DNA of 64,000 nt, from NCBI GenBank assembly GCA_911728435.2, contig OU452199.1, forward strand, positions 26,360,860 through 26,424,859, given 5' to 3'. Under the pieces are notes generated by a model. The model had not been told where the DNA came from and made no database searches. It was given only the letters and a program-made list of their open reading frames with translations. The DNA is from Apoderus coryli. Its lineage: Eukaryota > Arthropoda > Insecta > Coleoptera > Attelabidae. Of the stretch, positions 1 through 12,239 are shown in pieces; the stretch's first letter is position 1, and every line of letters starts with the position of its first letter. Made by a program: the position numbers and the translations under genes.

Positions 1-2
1 GG

Positions 3-107
3 TATAAAGATGGCCATATTTTCTGTCGGAAAAATGAAACGGCAAGAATAGCTAGACTGCAAAGCCTTGAGCAGATAGAAGTTCTCAAGGGTGATGTTAG
101 TGAATAA
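3..107 (+). CDS. LINE ORF1 protein, C-terminal 34 residues (partial)
   Basis: Frame 3 is open from the window edge to a TAA at 105-107. The peptide begins YKDGHIFCRKNETAR and ends KGDVSE. The pattern of an aromatic/Gly/Lys segment followed by a basic segment and a short acidic tail resembles the C-terminal domain of LINE ORF1 proteins related to the baculovirus FP family; that assignment is from recollection of the family and only the last part is visible. In LINEs this protein binds the element RNA. It ends 126 bp before ORF2, the expected order. Confidence 0.6.
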   Translation, partial: YKDGHIFCRKNETARIARLQSLEQIEVLKGDVSE

Positions 108-233
108 TTTGTGTCCTTTTAGTTTTATTGAATATGTATTGCTTCTTGGTTAATGTAACATTGTTTATTTACATATTTTACTATATTTAAGTTTTGACAA
201 ATTAAAGTTTAGTTTTAGACTTACAGTTTCACA

Positions 234-3200
234 ATGGATGCATTTAATGTTGTTCATTTAAACATCAGATCATTATTGCCTAAGTTTGAACAATTTAAGT
301 CTTATGTTCTAGATAATAGTTTCGACATTATTGGGCTCTCTGAGACTTGGCTAGACGAACGCACATTGGATGACTATCTGATTATTAATGGCTACAATTT
401 TGTACGACACGACCGTGGTCGCTGTCGAGGTGGTGGAGTATTGCTGTACGTAAGGAAGTCTATCAATTTTACTCAAGTTTTGAATTTTGATAATGACCAC
501 GCTGAACAGATTTGGATTAAATTTAAATTCGGTATGGTTAGGAATATTTTGTGTTTGTTATACCGACCTCCAGGCTCAACGGGGATGGGGGAGTTTTTTT
601 CTGAATTTGAAGGAAATATTTGTAGAGGTCTAGTTGACTGTAATCAGTTAATATCTATGGGGGATTTTAACATTAATGTTTTAGACATGCACTGTGGCTA
701 CTCCCGACGTTTTCTCTCTCTTCTTAGTGACTATGGCTTGACTCAGATTGTTGATGAGCCAACTAGGCATGGTCTAACTACGGCATCGCTATTAGATTTG
801 ATTATATGTTCTGATAATACATATGTTTCTTCTGTTGAAGTTGAGCATGATATTAATTTGTCTGACCATCTTCCGGTAAGATGTGCATTCAGGACCAAAC
901 TTTCGAAGCCTAAGCCGTTTTCCTACACTTTTCGAGATTTTCGCTACTTTGACCAGTATCTTTTTTACAATGATTTAATGAATATGCCTTTCCATAATAT
1001 TTTTTATATAAATAACATAGACATGAAGGTTGCATTATTCAATCAGTACCTCTTAGAAGTTTTCGATAGGTATGCTCCCTTAAAAACTGTAAGAATCTCC
1101 AAGAAGAAGGCTCCTTGGCTTTCACAAAATATTAAGGATTTGCAAAGGCAAAGGGATAAAGCGTTGGCTAAATATAGAAGAAGTCGTTCTGTTGCGGATT
1201 GGGATGCGTACAAAAGAATAAGGAACTTGGTGTCATGTGAAGTAAGTAGTGCAAAGAGGCGATATTTGGAGAGTAGTATTCGTCGAAATAGCTCCAGCCA
1301 AAATTGGAAACTGTTGAGGGAGTTGGATATATACAGCAAGGACAAAACAACTATTCCATCTACCTTGGGTAATGTAGATAACATAAATGACTTTTTCCTT
1401 GATATATCTAATAGTTCCCTTGATCACGAAACACTTGCTTTTTATTTATCGAATAGATTTGATTCTGACATTAGTTTCGAGTTCAGACTGGCGACTTTTG
1501 AAGACGTACTTAATGCTTTGCTCAAGATTAAGTCTAATGCTATTGGACATGATAAAATTAATGCCGACATGCTTGTGCGTTCCTGTCCTTTTATTGTTCC
1601 CATCATACTACATCTGGTCAATTTCTCTATAGAAACGAAGAACTTTCCATCGAGTTGGAGGCGAGCGAATGTTATTCCTATCCCTAAGTGCAGGAATCCG
1701 TCGGCTTTGAAGGATCTAAGACCTATTAGTATACTTCCTGTTATCTCCAAGGTATATGAGAGAATTTTGCACGATCAAATGAGGAAATACATTGATGAGC
1801 ATGGCTTGCTCCCGGAAGTCCAGTCAGGTTTTCGTAGGGGACACAGTTGTTCAACGGCCTTGTTGAAGGTGTTGGATGATGCTCTGCTTGCGGCTGATCA
1901 TGGTCGGCTAACAGCCTTGATACTGTTGGATTTTTCTAAAGCATTTGATCGGGTCGGTCACGATTTAATGTTGGCGATAATGTATTATCTTGGCTTTGGA
2001 GAGTCTGCTTTGGCATTGCTTGGTTCCTATCTTCATGATAGATATCAGGCTGTGGTTTTGGATGGCAAGGTCTCGCAGAGCAGGAGATTAAAGTGTGGTG
2101 TGCCTCAGGGTTCGATTCTTGGGCCAATGCTGTTCTCCTTGTATACTTCACAATTTGTAAAGAGATTGAGATATTGCTCAGCTCATTTATATGCTGACGA
2201 TACTCAAGTATATATGTCCTTTAGGCCGACGGATATTGCTCAAAGTTGTGAGCATGTAAATTACGATTTGCGGAGTCTTGTGGAACTATCTAAGAATCAC
2301 TGCCTTACTATAAATCCAGACAAGACACATATTGGGAACGCATCAGGCCAGAATTGCTGCTTCCACCGTGCTGAAACTTAATCTGGATGGTGTTGATTTG
2401 AAATGTCAAACTGTTGTTAAAAGCTTGGGAATGTTAATTGACGCTGATTTGCGGTTTAGGGAACATGTAGGTGCCTGCATCAAAAAAGCGTTCTGCAACC
2501 TGAAGATGATATGAGCCCTCTAGATGCAAAACTCGATAAATGCAAACATCCGAATTTTGGGAAACAAAAAACTGTTTTTCTTGTTATTTCTTGTTAAAAC
2601 ATTTTCATATTTTGATATTAGGTGGCAATAGTGGTCATGATTGAATTCATAATAAACCAAAACCTCGATACAGTAACAAATCTCGGAAAATTCAAGTAAT
2701 AAATTGCATTCACCAAGTTTTGCACCCTAACGCTAGCAAAAACCTAGTTTTGCAACCTTTTGTCAAAGAAAATATATTTCGCTGGTTATTGAAAAAAAAA
2801 TTAATTAAGAAAAAATATAAAAAAGAAATAAATATTTACGAACCAGTAATAATAATAAATATTGCGCTAATAATAACATAGTCTGGTAAATCGTAATAAA
2901 AACATCTAAACAGAAAACACCGGGAGTCACGTGAGGAATTAAGAGCCTGTCATTGGCCAAAGAGCAAAAATCGAGTTTTGCACATATGTGCATGCAGCAT
3001 AAGGAGAGTTATGCATCTAGGTAATGTTTTTGAATTGAAAATTGTATGTGAATAAGCAAGTTTTGTATATGTTTCTCACCATATTTGGATAGAGACGAAA
3101 ATTTGCTATAAGATAGGGTATTTAACTCGATTTTCACCATTTTTGCATTTACCGAGTTTTGCATCTAGAGGGCTCATATACAGTCAACTACTTTTATTGA

Positions 3201-3695
3201 ACCAGTCCACCCGGAAAATGCTTTGTGATAGTCTGGTTCTGTCACACTTTAATTTTGGCGATGTCGTTTATGGGCCCTGCCTACTTGATGCCGATGAGCA
3301 TAGGATTCAGCTCATGCAGAATTCTTGTGTGCGTTTAATAACTGGCATTCGAGGGAGGGATCGTGGAGTGAGTGCTAAGATTATTGAACTGAGATGGATG
3401 AGAATGGAACAGAGGAGACTTATATCTACTTGTTTTGTACAATAAAATTGTGCATTCGAAGACTCCTCTATACTTATTCAATAAAATTGAGTATGGAGAT
3501 CGTGGTCATTCTATATATACTCGCAATAGTTACGTTATTACTCCGCTACATAGCACTGCATTATTTGAGAGGTCGTTTAGTTACAGTATCTCACGATTGT
3601 ACAACGCATTGCCTGTTGAAGTGGCGTGTTTGTCTGGTCAACGTTTTGGGGCCTCAGTTCGAGACTTAATTATTAATAATAGTATCACATTTTAG
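234..3695 (+). pseudogene. LINE ORF2: endonuclease plus reverse transcriptase, frameshifted and interrupted
   Basis: The first ATG at 234 opens 715 codons. Residues about 5-220 are an APE-like endonuclease (HLNIRSL near the start, GLSETWL, GDFNIN, SDHLPV). Residues about 440-690 are a reverse transcriptase: the fingers region, the motif with LLDFSKAFD, GVPQGSILGP, and the catalytic YADD near residue 675. After a frame shift close to 2330 the thumb region continues at 2332-2514, is broken by the 2513-3175 transposon, resumes at about 3179-3440, shifts frame again near 3435 and ends at 3695. The intact protein would nick target DNA and copy element RNA at the nick. This copy cannot make it. Confidence 0.92.
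2513..3175. mobile_element. Non-autonomous TIR DNA transposon (663 bp) inside LINE ORF2
   Basis: The ends are near-perfect inverted repeats of about 33 bp starting GAGCCCTCTAGATGCAAAAC. The element is flanked on both sides by ATAT (2509-2512 and 3176-3179), a likely target duplication. Removing the element and one ATAT restores the LINE reading frame across the junction, which fixes the boundaries. There is no transposase; the interior is AT-rich. The superfamily is unclear because ATAT also contains the TA duplication used by Tc1/mariner elements. Confidence 0.9.
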
Positions 3696-3923
3696 TAAGT
3701 AATTAGTGTAGTATTTTCATTTTCATATTTTGTTTTTGTTGGGTATATTTTATATTTTAATTTTTATTAAGTCATAATTGTTTTTTGTTTTCGTTTCTTA
3801 TAGGGTTTGTTTAGTTTAGATTAGCTAAAGTTGTGAATAAGTTAAGATAGGAGGCTTAGCCTCAACTTCGCCTTTTGTGTAATTAACTTCACACAATAAA
3901 GTCATTATTATTATTATTATTAT

Positions 3924-4448
3924 AAAAACTAAACACATAACCTATATGAATTGTATTAATATAAAGCAATGATATTTATATTCTTAACTACAAAAAATTT
4001 CAATTCTGATTTAGTTACGAAAACTATTCAAACAAAAACATCCTAATTAAAACTAATGAAACACCCTTATATCAAATTAAATTACGAATAAGACAAAAAC
4101 AAAACTCATTAATATAAACAAAAAATAACCATACATATAACTAGTCAATTAAATTTAATAACTACCTACTGAAAGTTGAAACATCCCTAGTCAATCAACT
4201 GTGGGTGTAAATTATCTTTCACTTTTTTTCGAAAACCGTTTACTGAAAGTGGCACTGAGAAATACGCTATAAAATCATTATGGTATTTTACAGCATTGTA
4301 CGTGAAATGTGAAAATACTGACAATAATATCGCAAATATCCACTTTTAGTTCATTTTGTTTGGTTTTAAATGTAACAACCTATATTTATATAAAATTCTA
4401 TTAAAAATAAAACATTGAGAATAAATGAGCGAATGTTTCGGGTCTTAC
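3924..4448. other. AT-rich intron/intergenic sequence
   Basis: This lies between the LINE tail and the first visible TRNT1 exon boundary. I see no coding similarity, including to the next expected TRNT1 exon, so that exon probably lies beyond the left edge and the LINE sits in the intron. Confidence 0.5.
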
Positions 4449-7417
4449 CTAAAATATCTTAATATCCTCAAATAATCCTCCTGAATGCGAGTTACGGCAT
4501 CTCCAACAAATGCAACGTGTCTCTTTTTAAGATCATCATAACCGTAAAAATAATCATAAACTTGTCCATCAAAATCTAAGAACATTGAGTTTATTGTAAG
4601 ATCTCTCCTAAGAGCGTCTAACATCCAGTCAGTAGTAAATAGTACTTCAGCATGTCTGCCATCAGTGACCATATCAATACGTAGTGTGGTCACTTCAAAA
4701 TTTTCTTTGTCGTTAATTCTAGGTGTAATGGTACCGTGTTTTTCTCCATTCATATTAATCATTCTAACATTTTCTTGCATAAACATTTCTTTCATTTGGT
4801 TAGGAGTTGCAGTGGTTGCAAAATCTAAATCTTTAGGTTGTATATTCATTAATATATCTCGAACGGCTCCTCCAGCCACTCGTAGTTCATACCTGGCCAC
4901 AATAAAACAGAGAATTACATACGTGATATCCCATTTTCTATTAAACATTAGACCTATTAAAAAATCTTAATACATACATAACTGCAAAATATATCCAGCT
5001 GAAATTATCAATTATGAGGTTGAATTTAAAAATTAAAATACAGTGTGTAATTAAATTAAGGGAACAGTTGGAGATCTAAATTTTAATACAAAAGTCCTGG
5101 ATAACACTGCATCGTACCTGGACCAAAGACTGCAGAATACGGAGTGAAATATTTTATAGTATTTAGTAATCTTTGCCTGGGCACTGGACTGGTTAATTCG
5201 TCTGCGCACGCATGCACAGTCAGACGATTTTAGAAAATATGTTTGAAAGTTATCTGTGGTGTTGCCAGGTTTATAACAAACATCTTACGTTGAAACTCAC
5301 TTCACCATATTTTTGTACACGTGTTAGGTTAAGGATTAGTACTGTGTTGTTTTAGAATTGTTTTTTATAATCAAATTTACTACATAGGCATTACCCACTC
5401 GTAAACTAAACTCCCAGATTACACGTTTGTTGTGCACGTATCAAATTTGGGTTATTTGGAATATTTTGGGAATAATTTATCTCAATGAAGTAACCTAACA
5501 AAATATCGATATAGTGAATCAATATCAACCTGGCAACACTGCTGAATTTGTGACAGTTTGAACATAAAAAATGGCTCACTCTGGATGATGCGCGGTATGC
5601 AAGTTACAGTTGTTTGCACGCTTACACTTAAGCTCCACTTAGCGCTAAGTGGAACGTTAGACGTATTACAATATAAATACGGCAAACTTAAATTCCACTT
5701 AAGCGTAACCGGTGCAAATAGCTGTTAGTGTTGTAGATTTTGTTATTCGGAAACAAATACTTCTGTATTGAGCATCAGAATACGTAAGTATGCAGATGGT
5801 TCGTCTCACAATAAGCAACCATAAATACATGTAAATTCCCGTAATATACGTATTATTTTAATGTTCGGATTCAACGCGTACCTACTTGAATACGTATTCC
5901 CTATATCAATAACACCAGTACAATAATTACCATGCAGGATTACCAACGTCTAAGTATACGTTGGACAAAACTAGTGCTGCAAAGTCTAATTAAGATTTGC
6001 TCAAACTGTTTAATAAATATTAGATGCATTTACCTGTAGAATGTAATAGAGGACATGATTTTTATCTCCTTCTATATGGAAACATTGAATTATATAGTAT
6101 TAAAGATTAATATACAAGTCCTTATTTACAAAGATACAGGGTGTTAAAGATGACAGCCTGAGGACGATTTTTTTTTTAATATTTTCGAAACGAGTAAAGA
6201 TGAATTAATCAAATGTAGCATATTTATTCACCTAGTTAAATGTCGTAAACTGACATGAAATTGGATAAAAAAGGATGACCATAGGCGGGTAAACGGGGGA
6301 CCCTTGCCTTAATTATAACCTAACTTTTTTTCTTGTGACTTTTGTTCCATTTGTGTCAAAAATGTGATAAAATAAAGTTTTCTACATAAAAAAGGATACT
6401 TGTTTTTTGAAGTTTGAAAATTTTAGGACCCAACTAGTCCTTAGTACACAGCATTAATAAAATTTTGGAAAATTTTTCGTTAGCAAACTGTATTTCAATA
6501 TCAAAATAAGAGATGGATACTGCATATACTGAAATTTTCAAACTCGAATATCTCGAAAACCTTTAAGTTTTTCGAGAAAAAACAAGTATGCATTTTTTAT
6601 GTAGAAAACTTTATTTTATCACATTTTTGACACAAATGGAATAAAACTCACAAGAAAAAAAAGTTAAGTTATAATTAAGACAAGGGCCCCCTCGTTTACG
6701 CGCCTATGGTCATCCTTTTTTATTCAATTTCTTGTCAGTTTACGACATGTAACTAGGTGAATAAATATGCTATGTTTGATTCATTCATCTTTACTCGTTT
6801 CGAAAATACTTCAAAAAAATCGTCTTCAGGCAGTCATCTTTAACACCCTGTATTTTTGTACATAAGGACTTTTCGAAAAACTACAATTTAAGTTTTTTTC
6901 ATGATTAGACGTCCCCAATTCGCTCACAAATTTTGACCACTTATTTTAGAAACACCTTGTATACAAATATATTTTTATTTATTTTTTTGAAAAGTTAGTA
7001 CCGCCTAAGCGATACTAACTTATATGGCCTCGCAACCTTTGTTGCATACAGCCAGCTCAGTTTTTATTTCTGAAATATTTTTAATGTGTGTACATTATAT
7101 CTTAGACTAGTGAGCAACTAAATACAAATATATGGGAAAATAAATTTAATTCTAATGGCCGCTACTCATTACGCGTTACTTGCTCACATTAGAAGTAGTA
7201 TGTAAGACTTTAGTTTCTGGAGCAATAATTAATAGTGTTACCTATTATCTACCTACCCGTGTTTTTTAAATAAGGATACAAGACTGTGAAGTTCATCAGT
7301 AAATATAGATTTAAATTCTGGCGAGTCCAATTTCAAAATTACCGGATTATCTCTAGCTTTAGCCATAGCCCACGACTTTAAATTTGTAATTTTTTCTAGC
7401 CTTGCACTGCTTGACAA
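4449..7417 (-). CDS. TRNT1: CCA tRNA nucleotidyltransferase 1, mitochondrial/nuclear (5' exons only)
   Basis: This enzyme adds CCA to tRNA 3' ends, in cytosol/nucleus and mitochondria. Two minus-strand exons are visible. Exon A is 7417-7257 (acceptor TTTCCAG, donor GGTAGGT) and encodes the segment with [17 protein letters not shown]. Exon B is 4892-4449 (acceptor GGCCAG, donor GTAAGA). They join in phase, through a glycine codon, to give the family signature [11 protein letters not shown]. Exon B holds the nucleotide-binding head: GGAVRD, the catalytic DLDFAT acid pair, RRDLTINSM (the conserved RRD) and [11 protein letters not shown] at its end. The start is undecided: an upstream exon is possible, exon A may begin at an unspliced ATG at 7480, or translation may begin at the MAKARDN methionine inside exon A. 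The C-terminal body and tail exons are off the left edge. Confidence 0.95.
4893..7256. other. TRNT1 intron with repeats
   Basis: Intron between the two visible TRNT1 exons. At 5630-5710 there is a run of short palindromic words around CCACTTAGCGCTAAGTGG. A fold-back element occupies 6113-6961. Otherwise I see no gene. Confidence 0.6.
6113..6961. repeat. Fold-back element, copy 1 (left outer arm deleted)
   Basis: An 849-bp inverted-repeat element flanked by TA on both sides (6111-6112 and 6962-6963). The inner arms begin ACAGGGTGTTAAAGATG near 6135 and mirror to about 6852. The right outer arm (about 6865-6961, ending CACCTTGTA) has no left partner: after TACAAG the sequence jumps straight to TCCTTATTTA. 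Comparison with the complete copy at 58204-59143 shows an internal deletion of the left outer arm. TA flanks and the ACAGGGTG ends fit a non-autonomous Tc1/mariner-type element. Confidence 0.85.
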
Positions 7418-9027
7418 CTGGAAAAATAAAATGGCAATGCAAAGATTGACTTTTCTATTCTTTATAACTAACTTTACCACTTGTATAATACCTAATAAGA
7501 ATCCTTTTGGAAAGCGTCACAAAAAACTTAGAATTAAATATCATATTTTATTTCAATTACACTTATTCAAGAATCTTCAATAAATGTTTATATTTGAAAT
7601 CAAGAATTTAAGTGCATATTAATCCAAAACATTAAACTAAACTAAGTAAATAAAATATATTTTAAAAGGTTAAGTTTTGAGTTTTCTTCACTTATTCCTC
7701 CTTTTTGGCCTCTCGCCGTCTAAGCAATGACATAATAAAGGTCAATGGTAATAAGCCATTGGTCGCGTTCATGCAGAGATATGGTGAAGGGAGCATGACA
7801 ACAGTATATAATGCTGTGGCATGACTGAGTTTCGACGAATGCGTATCCGGTCTTCTGACGACACTATGCGTACCGCCATTTTCTAGTGACAAACGTCAAA
7901 ACACTTTAAGTTGGTGTCGTTATGTTCTTATGTTTCATATTAGTGTTAGTGCCTTTCACTAAATCAGAGTTTTGCTGCTATTTCTTAATTGTGTGGACTT
8001 ATTTTGGATATTAAATGTTACCTGAAAATACACTACGTACGTACTCGTTGCAACTTCTGCCCTGTAAATAATTGCAACAATGATTGTTATCAGTTGTTTT
8101 TGCAATTATTAACCTACAATTCATAAACGGCCCTCGTATTGTAACAAGAAATTTGACCATACCCTGTAAGCCTAAGCTAGAAGATGGCGGCCTCCGTGAT
8201 TAGAAAATGTACGCATGTTGACGCTCATTCATGTTCCGAAACTTAACAAAATCAATGATTTTACCTTTGAATATAAAGTGACAGAAAGGAGCTTTGCGCT
8301 GACCGAGCATACATTAAAATGCCAACGTGCCGAGCCAATCAGAGCATTTGGGGCGGGGGTTTCCTTGGCGCGCATTTGAATTTAACCGCTATTCAACGTA
8401 TTTTGAAACTGAAATTTAGTCGATATTTAATTGGAATAAATTTTTCAGTAAAATAATTTAAATATTAATATGTATAAGGTATTCGCTAAGAAAGCCTGTT
8501 GAACTTTCCTTTGTAGTAGGTATTTCTTAATATACCTAGCTGAAAAACCTTCATTTCGTATATCGGAAAAACGATACTCAAATATATTTATGTATAATTT
8601 GAAGATACCTATCTAATTTTAAAATCATTTTATGCATTACAGATAGGAAGTCAGGAAATAAAAATGAGGCACATTATTCCCAATAGTATATATTAAATTA
8701 TACACAATGATAATTACTATGAATATACAAATTAATACAAATACACCACTACCATACATACATATATATTATAAGGTACAACACCAAACAAATCTAATAT
8801 TATACAAGTCACAATAAGAAAAAATAGTATGTAATGTGAAAAAGTGATACAATTAAAAGGAAAATATCTAAATTGAAATAGTACGCACCCTGAAAAAGTA
8901 ATAATAAATTAAAAACGTTAACTAGCAAATGCACGCTTATAAAAAACCCTCCAAACCAAATAATCGATGTAACAATTTAAATGATATATGTAGGTATATT
9001 ATTAAATAAATATCAGGAAAGTGTTAC
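7418..9027. other. Intergenic/intronic, no gene recognised
   Basis: Contains short minus-strand open frames near 7690-7890 and a segment around 7820-7850 that faintly resembles a decayed hammerhead-like repeat (a GTCGAAAC word on the minus strand). The rest is AT-rich. A TRNT1 leader exon could lie here, but I cannot point to one. Confidence 0.4.
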
Positions 9028-9727
9028 CAAATTTATTCTTTCTAACTGATTCTTATGAATCGTTCTAGCATCCTGAATAATTCTAGTGTTAGATACTCCT
9101 GCCATTAACTGGGAAACAATAGTGTGTTGCTCTGCATTTGATAATCTTTTTGTTCCTACTTCGTTGCTGTGTCCCACATGTGTTTCAGCAAGTTTTACTT
9201 GTACTTGACCTGTTAAAAAATTAATATAAACCTATAGCAGTAAAATTACATTAATCTGTTGCTACATTGACTGAAATTCGGGAGGGGCACATTCCACCAA
9301 TACGAATAGAACCTCCAGTCTTTATACTGCGTTTTGTACATGAACTTACAAAACCTAAAAGCAAGATTTCCACAAACACCCGTATTATTAAGTAGGTAAA
9401 TAAATGCCCAACCTCTAGAATCGCTTCTATTGCAGTTATATATTATAATTTCTTCTCCATTATGACATTTATTCCTACTACGGCAAGCATAGTCCACTTC
9501 TCTGTGTTCCTGTTGTCTCCAAGCTGTAAAATCTTCATAAGCTCTAAAATGTAAAACGGATTGTTTAATATATATCTCATGAATGTTGTTGAAATGAGTA
9601 ATCAAAGCATTATGTTTGGAAAACTTCTCTGTTTGTGCATTTAGGGTATATGAAGTGGTTTAGTTTAAGAGTTTCAATCTCAACATATATGTACTTACCT
9701 ACCGAATCCATTTTCTTAACTACAACC

Positions 9728-9774
9728 ACAGAATAAGGAACTTTAGCCCGTAGCGTAGCTTCCTTATTCTATGC
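9728..9774. repeat. Short hairpin repeat related to the 41-bp palindrome at 44876
   Basis: The sequence runs from CACAGAATAAGGAAC to GTTCC-like CTTCCTTATTCTATG, giving a stem of about 15 bp around a 15-nt loop. The terminal words match the ultrashort insertion at 44876-44916. No convincing target duplication is visible here. Confidence 0.55.
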
Positions 9775-10187
9775 TATCATCACAGCTAATATTAGCTCTG
9801 CTATAACTATAACCAACGGTAGAACCCAAGTTTATCCAATATAAATACAGACTTTGCTAGAATTAAACACAAAATATTAAATAATAAATCATGTCTGCAT
9901 ATCTACACAACAATGGATTTTTTTTTTGAAGAAAACAAACTCAAGACAGATAGAATATTAGCAATGAAAATTGCTCTTTTAAACAAAATAAACAATAATA
10001 TGATTGGTATATGAGGAAAATTAAGCATAAATTTGCAAAATTATTTTCAATGTTTTTTTTTTTGGTATTACGCCAAACAAACGAAAATAATATCAGGTGA
10101 ATTGCCCGCATCCCGCATGCGCATAATATACAGATTTTGATTGGCTCGGCACGTTGGCAATTTAATGTATGCTCACAGAAATCTTAT

Positions 10188-10259
10188 ATTATATATATAT
10201 ATATATATATATAAACAAACAAAGATATTCAACTAAGTATATATATATATATATATATA
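10188..10259. repeat. Two (AT)n microsatellite runs
   Basis: Alternating AT occupies about 10189-10212 and 10239-10259. The second abuts the left end of the transposon at 10258, as expected for an element that duplicates TA on insertion. Confidence 0.85.
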
Positions 10260-12239
10260 CAGGGTGTCCGGAAAAAGGAGGTCAATCCGTTAACCACAGA
10301 TTCCTTGAGCAAAAATAATATGAGTTTTAAGATGTCATTTTTCATTTTAGCCCTCCATGTTCGATATACAGGACGTCAAAGTTGAAAATTTAAAACCAAT
10401 ATTTTTAAATAATTCTAGTATTTATTGAGATATTGGATTCAAATTTAGTGTGTTGCTTCAGCATAAAGAGCTACTTCTTTCCAAAAAACAACACAAAAAA
10501 CAATGCCTTAATAGCCAAAATACGGGATGTTCAGTACCTATTGACCCTCCCAAGTTTTTATTACGTACGCCAATGACTTTTAAACTAATTAGTTATAGGT
10601 TACTATGTATTTGTGATTATTTTTTAACTCTTATAAAATTTGGATAAAATCATTTGTTTTTGAGATATTTGGAAAAGTATTGGCTCTTGTTTGATGCCTC
10701 GGCGGCTCTGGCTATTCTTATAATATTGAAATATCAAGCAACCAAATATTAGTACCAGAGTTCTTGCCCGACAGGTTGAAAATATTGGGAAATCTGAAGT
10801 ACACCAGATTTTAAAAAGACAGCAGCTTTACCCCTACTACATTCAAGAAGTACAATCTCTGCTGCCTCAAGACCTTGAGATGAGATCTAGGCTATGTAGG
10901 TGGATATGTGAAATGCATGACAGAGATATATACTTCATCAAAAATATTTTGTTTACGGACGAAGCTACCTTTACTAGAAACGGGGTCACAAATATTCATA
11001 ATACACATATCTGGGCAGAAGAAAATCCTCATGCCGTAGTAGAGACACATCATCAAGTAAACTTTAAAGTCAACGTGTGGGTTGGTGTCGTGGATAATTT
11101 CTTTTTGGGTCCTGTAATTTTACCAGGGAATTTGACTGGTGATTCATTTTTAGCATTTCTTCAAAACATACTGCCCGATTTACTTGACGATTTGCCTCTC
11201 TTGATTAGACAAAATATTTGGTTTTAACTTGATGCTGCACCAGCGCATTTTGCTAGGAATGTAAGGAGATACTTACATGAAAACTTTCCCCAACGCTGGA
11301 TTGGGCGAGGCCAAGATGCTCCTGTTAAATGGCCACCCCGATCTCCAGATCTTACTCCCTTGGACTATTCAGTCTGGGTTTGTATGAAAGATTTTGTTTA
11401 TAAGGTTCCGATTTTGAGTGAAAATCATTTAATAGAGAGAATCTTACAAGCTGGGGAAGACTTTAGGTTGAAGCCTCATATTTTTCAAAGACTAAGATTT
11501 TCTTTACTAAAAAGAGCTCGCATATGCATTGAAAAGAATGGGGGTCATATCGAGCAATTTCTTTAGACTGGTAGTTTATCTAATGTTTATTTAGTTAGTT
11601 TTTCATGTTTTTAAAATAATATGTTTAAATAATTAATATTTGACTATGATGCTTCAAATTAAGTTAAAAATAATAAACAATTTCGTGTTCGTAGTGTTTA
11701 GTTTTATTACCTTTTCGAAAACTGTACTTAATTTGATGCACGGTAATGGTAATTTGAGTTAAATATGCTTGATTTAGTAGTGAAAATACCGTGAGCCGCG
11801 TAGACAACAAGAGCCAATACTTTTCAAAATATCTCAAAAACAAATGATTTTATCCAAATTTTATAAGAGTTAAAAAATAATCAAAAATACATAGTAACCT
11901 ATAAAAACTTAGTTCAAAAGTCATTGGCTTAGGTGATAAAAAATTGGGGGGGTCAATAGGTACTGATCATCCCGTATTTCGGCTATTAAGGAATTGTTTT
12001 TTGTGTTCTTTTTTGGAAAGAAGTGCCTCTTTATGCTGAAGCAACAGACTAAATTTGAATCCAATATCTCAATAAATACTAGAATTATTTAAAAATATTG
12101 GTTTTAAATTTTCAACTTTGGCGCCCTGTATATCGAACATGGAGGGCTAAAATGAAAAATGACATCTTAAAACTCATATTATTTTTGCCCAAGGAATCTG
12201 TGGTTAATGGATTGACCTCCTTTTTCCGGACACCCTGTA
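10258..12239. mobile_element. Tc1/mariner/IS630-type transposon with ~430-bp terminal inverted repeats
   Basis: A 1982-bp element starting TACAGGGTGTCCGGAAAAAG and ending with its complement, embedded in TA repeats. The arms (10258-10690 and 11808-12239) mirror each other with few mismatches, far longer than ordinary mariner ends. The middle carries a transposase remnant on the plus strand. The long arms would fold an RNA of this region into an extended hairpin. Scraps of related arms lie at about 60720-60790 and 61550-61620. Confidence 0.92.
10751..11566 (+). pseudogene. Transposase (DDE/D, Tc1/mariner-like), N-truncated with in-frame stop
   Basis: The reading frame is continuous from about 10751 to the TAG ending at 11566, apart from one TAA at 11225-11227. 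Catalytic positions visible: Asp in FTDEATF, Asp in DAAPAHF just after the stop, and Asp in PPRSPDLTPLDY, with 38 residues between the second and third. The C-terminus GGHIEQFL is the usual end for this group. The stop replaces the glutamine normally preceding the second Asp block (CAA to TAA). The first helix-turn-helix region is missing. It would have cut and rejoined DNA at the element's ends; now inactive unless the stop is read through. Confidence 0.88.

Larger units (their letters stand above)
1..3923 (+). mobile_element. Non-LTR retrotransposon (LINE), 5'-truncated by window edge, inactive
   Basis: LINE read left to right: the end of an ORF1, a 126-bp spacer, an ORF2 with an APE-type endonuclease and a reverse transcriptase, a short 3' UTR and an (ATT)n tail at 3904-3923 preceded by AATAAA. 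The 3' UTR phrase at about 3849-3880 recurs in decayed form near 21560-21600, so this is a family in this genome. The copy is broken three ways: a reading-frame shift near 2330, a 663-bp DNA transposon at 2513-3175, and another frame shift near 3435. Clade is uncertain (Jockey/CR1 superclade). It lies in the direction opposite to TRNT1, probably inside or beside a TRNT1 intron. Confidence 0.93.

Noticed and set aside
1043..1427. Minus-strand open frames opposite the LINE ORF2
   Set aside because: They are mirror frames of the reverse-transcriptase coding sequence with no domain features of their own.
9246..9605. Single 119-aa protein read through on the minus strand
   Set aside because: Splitting at the splice sites near 9413 and 9354 gives a better fit to the Cys-rich family pattern; the read-through tail is intron sequence.
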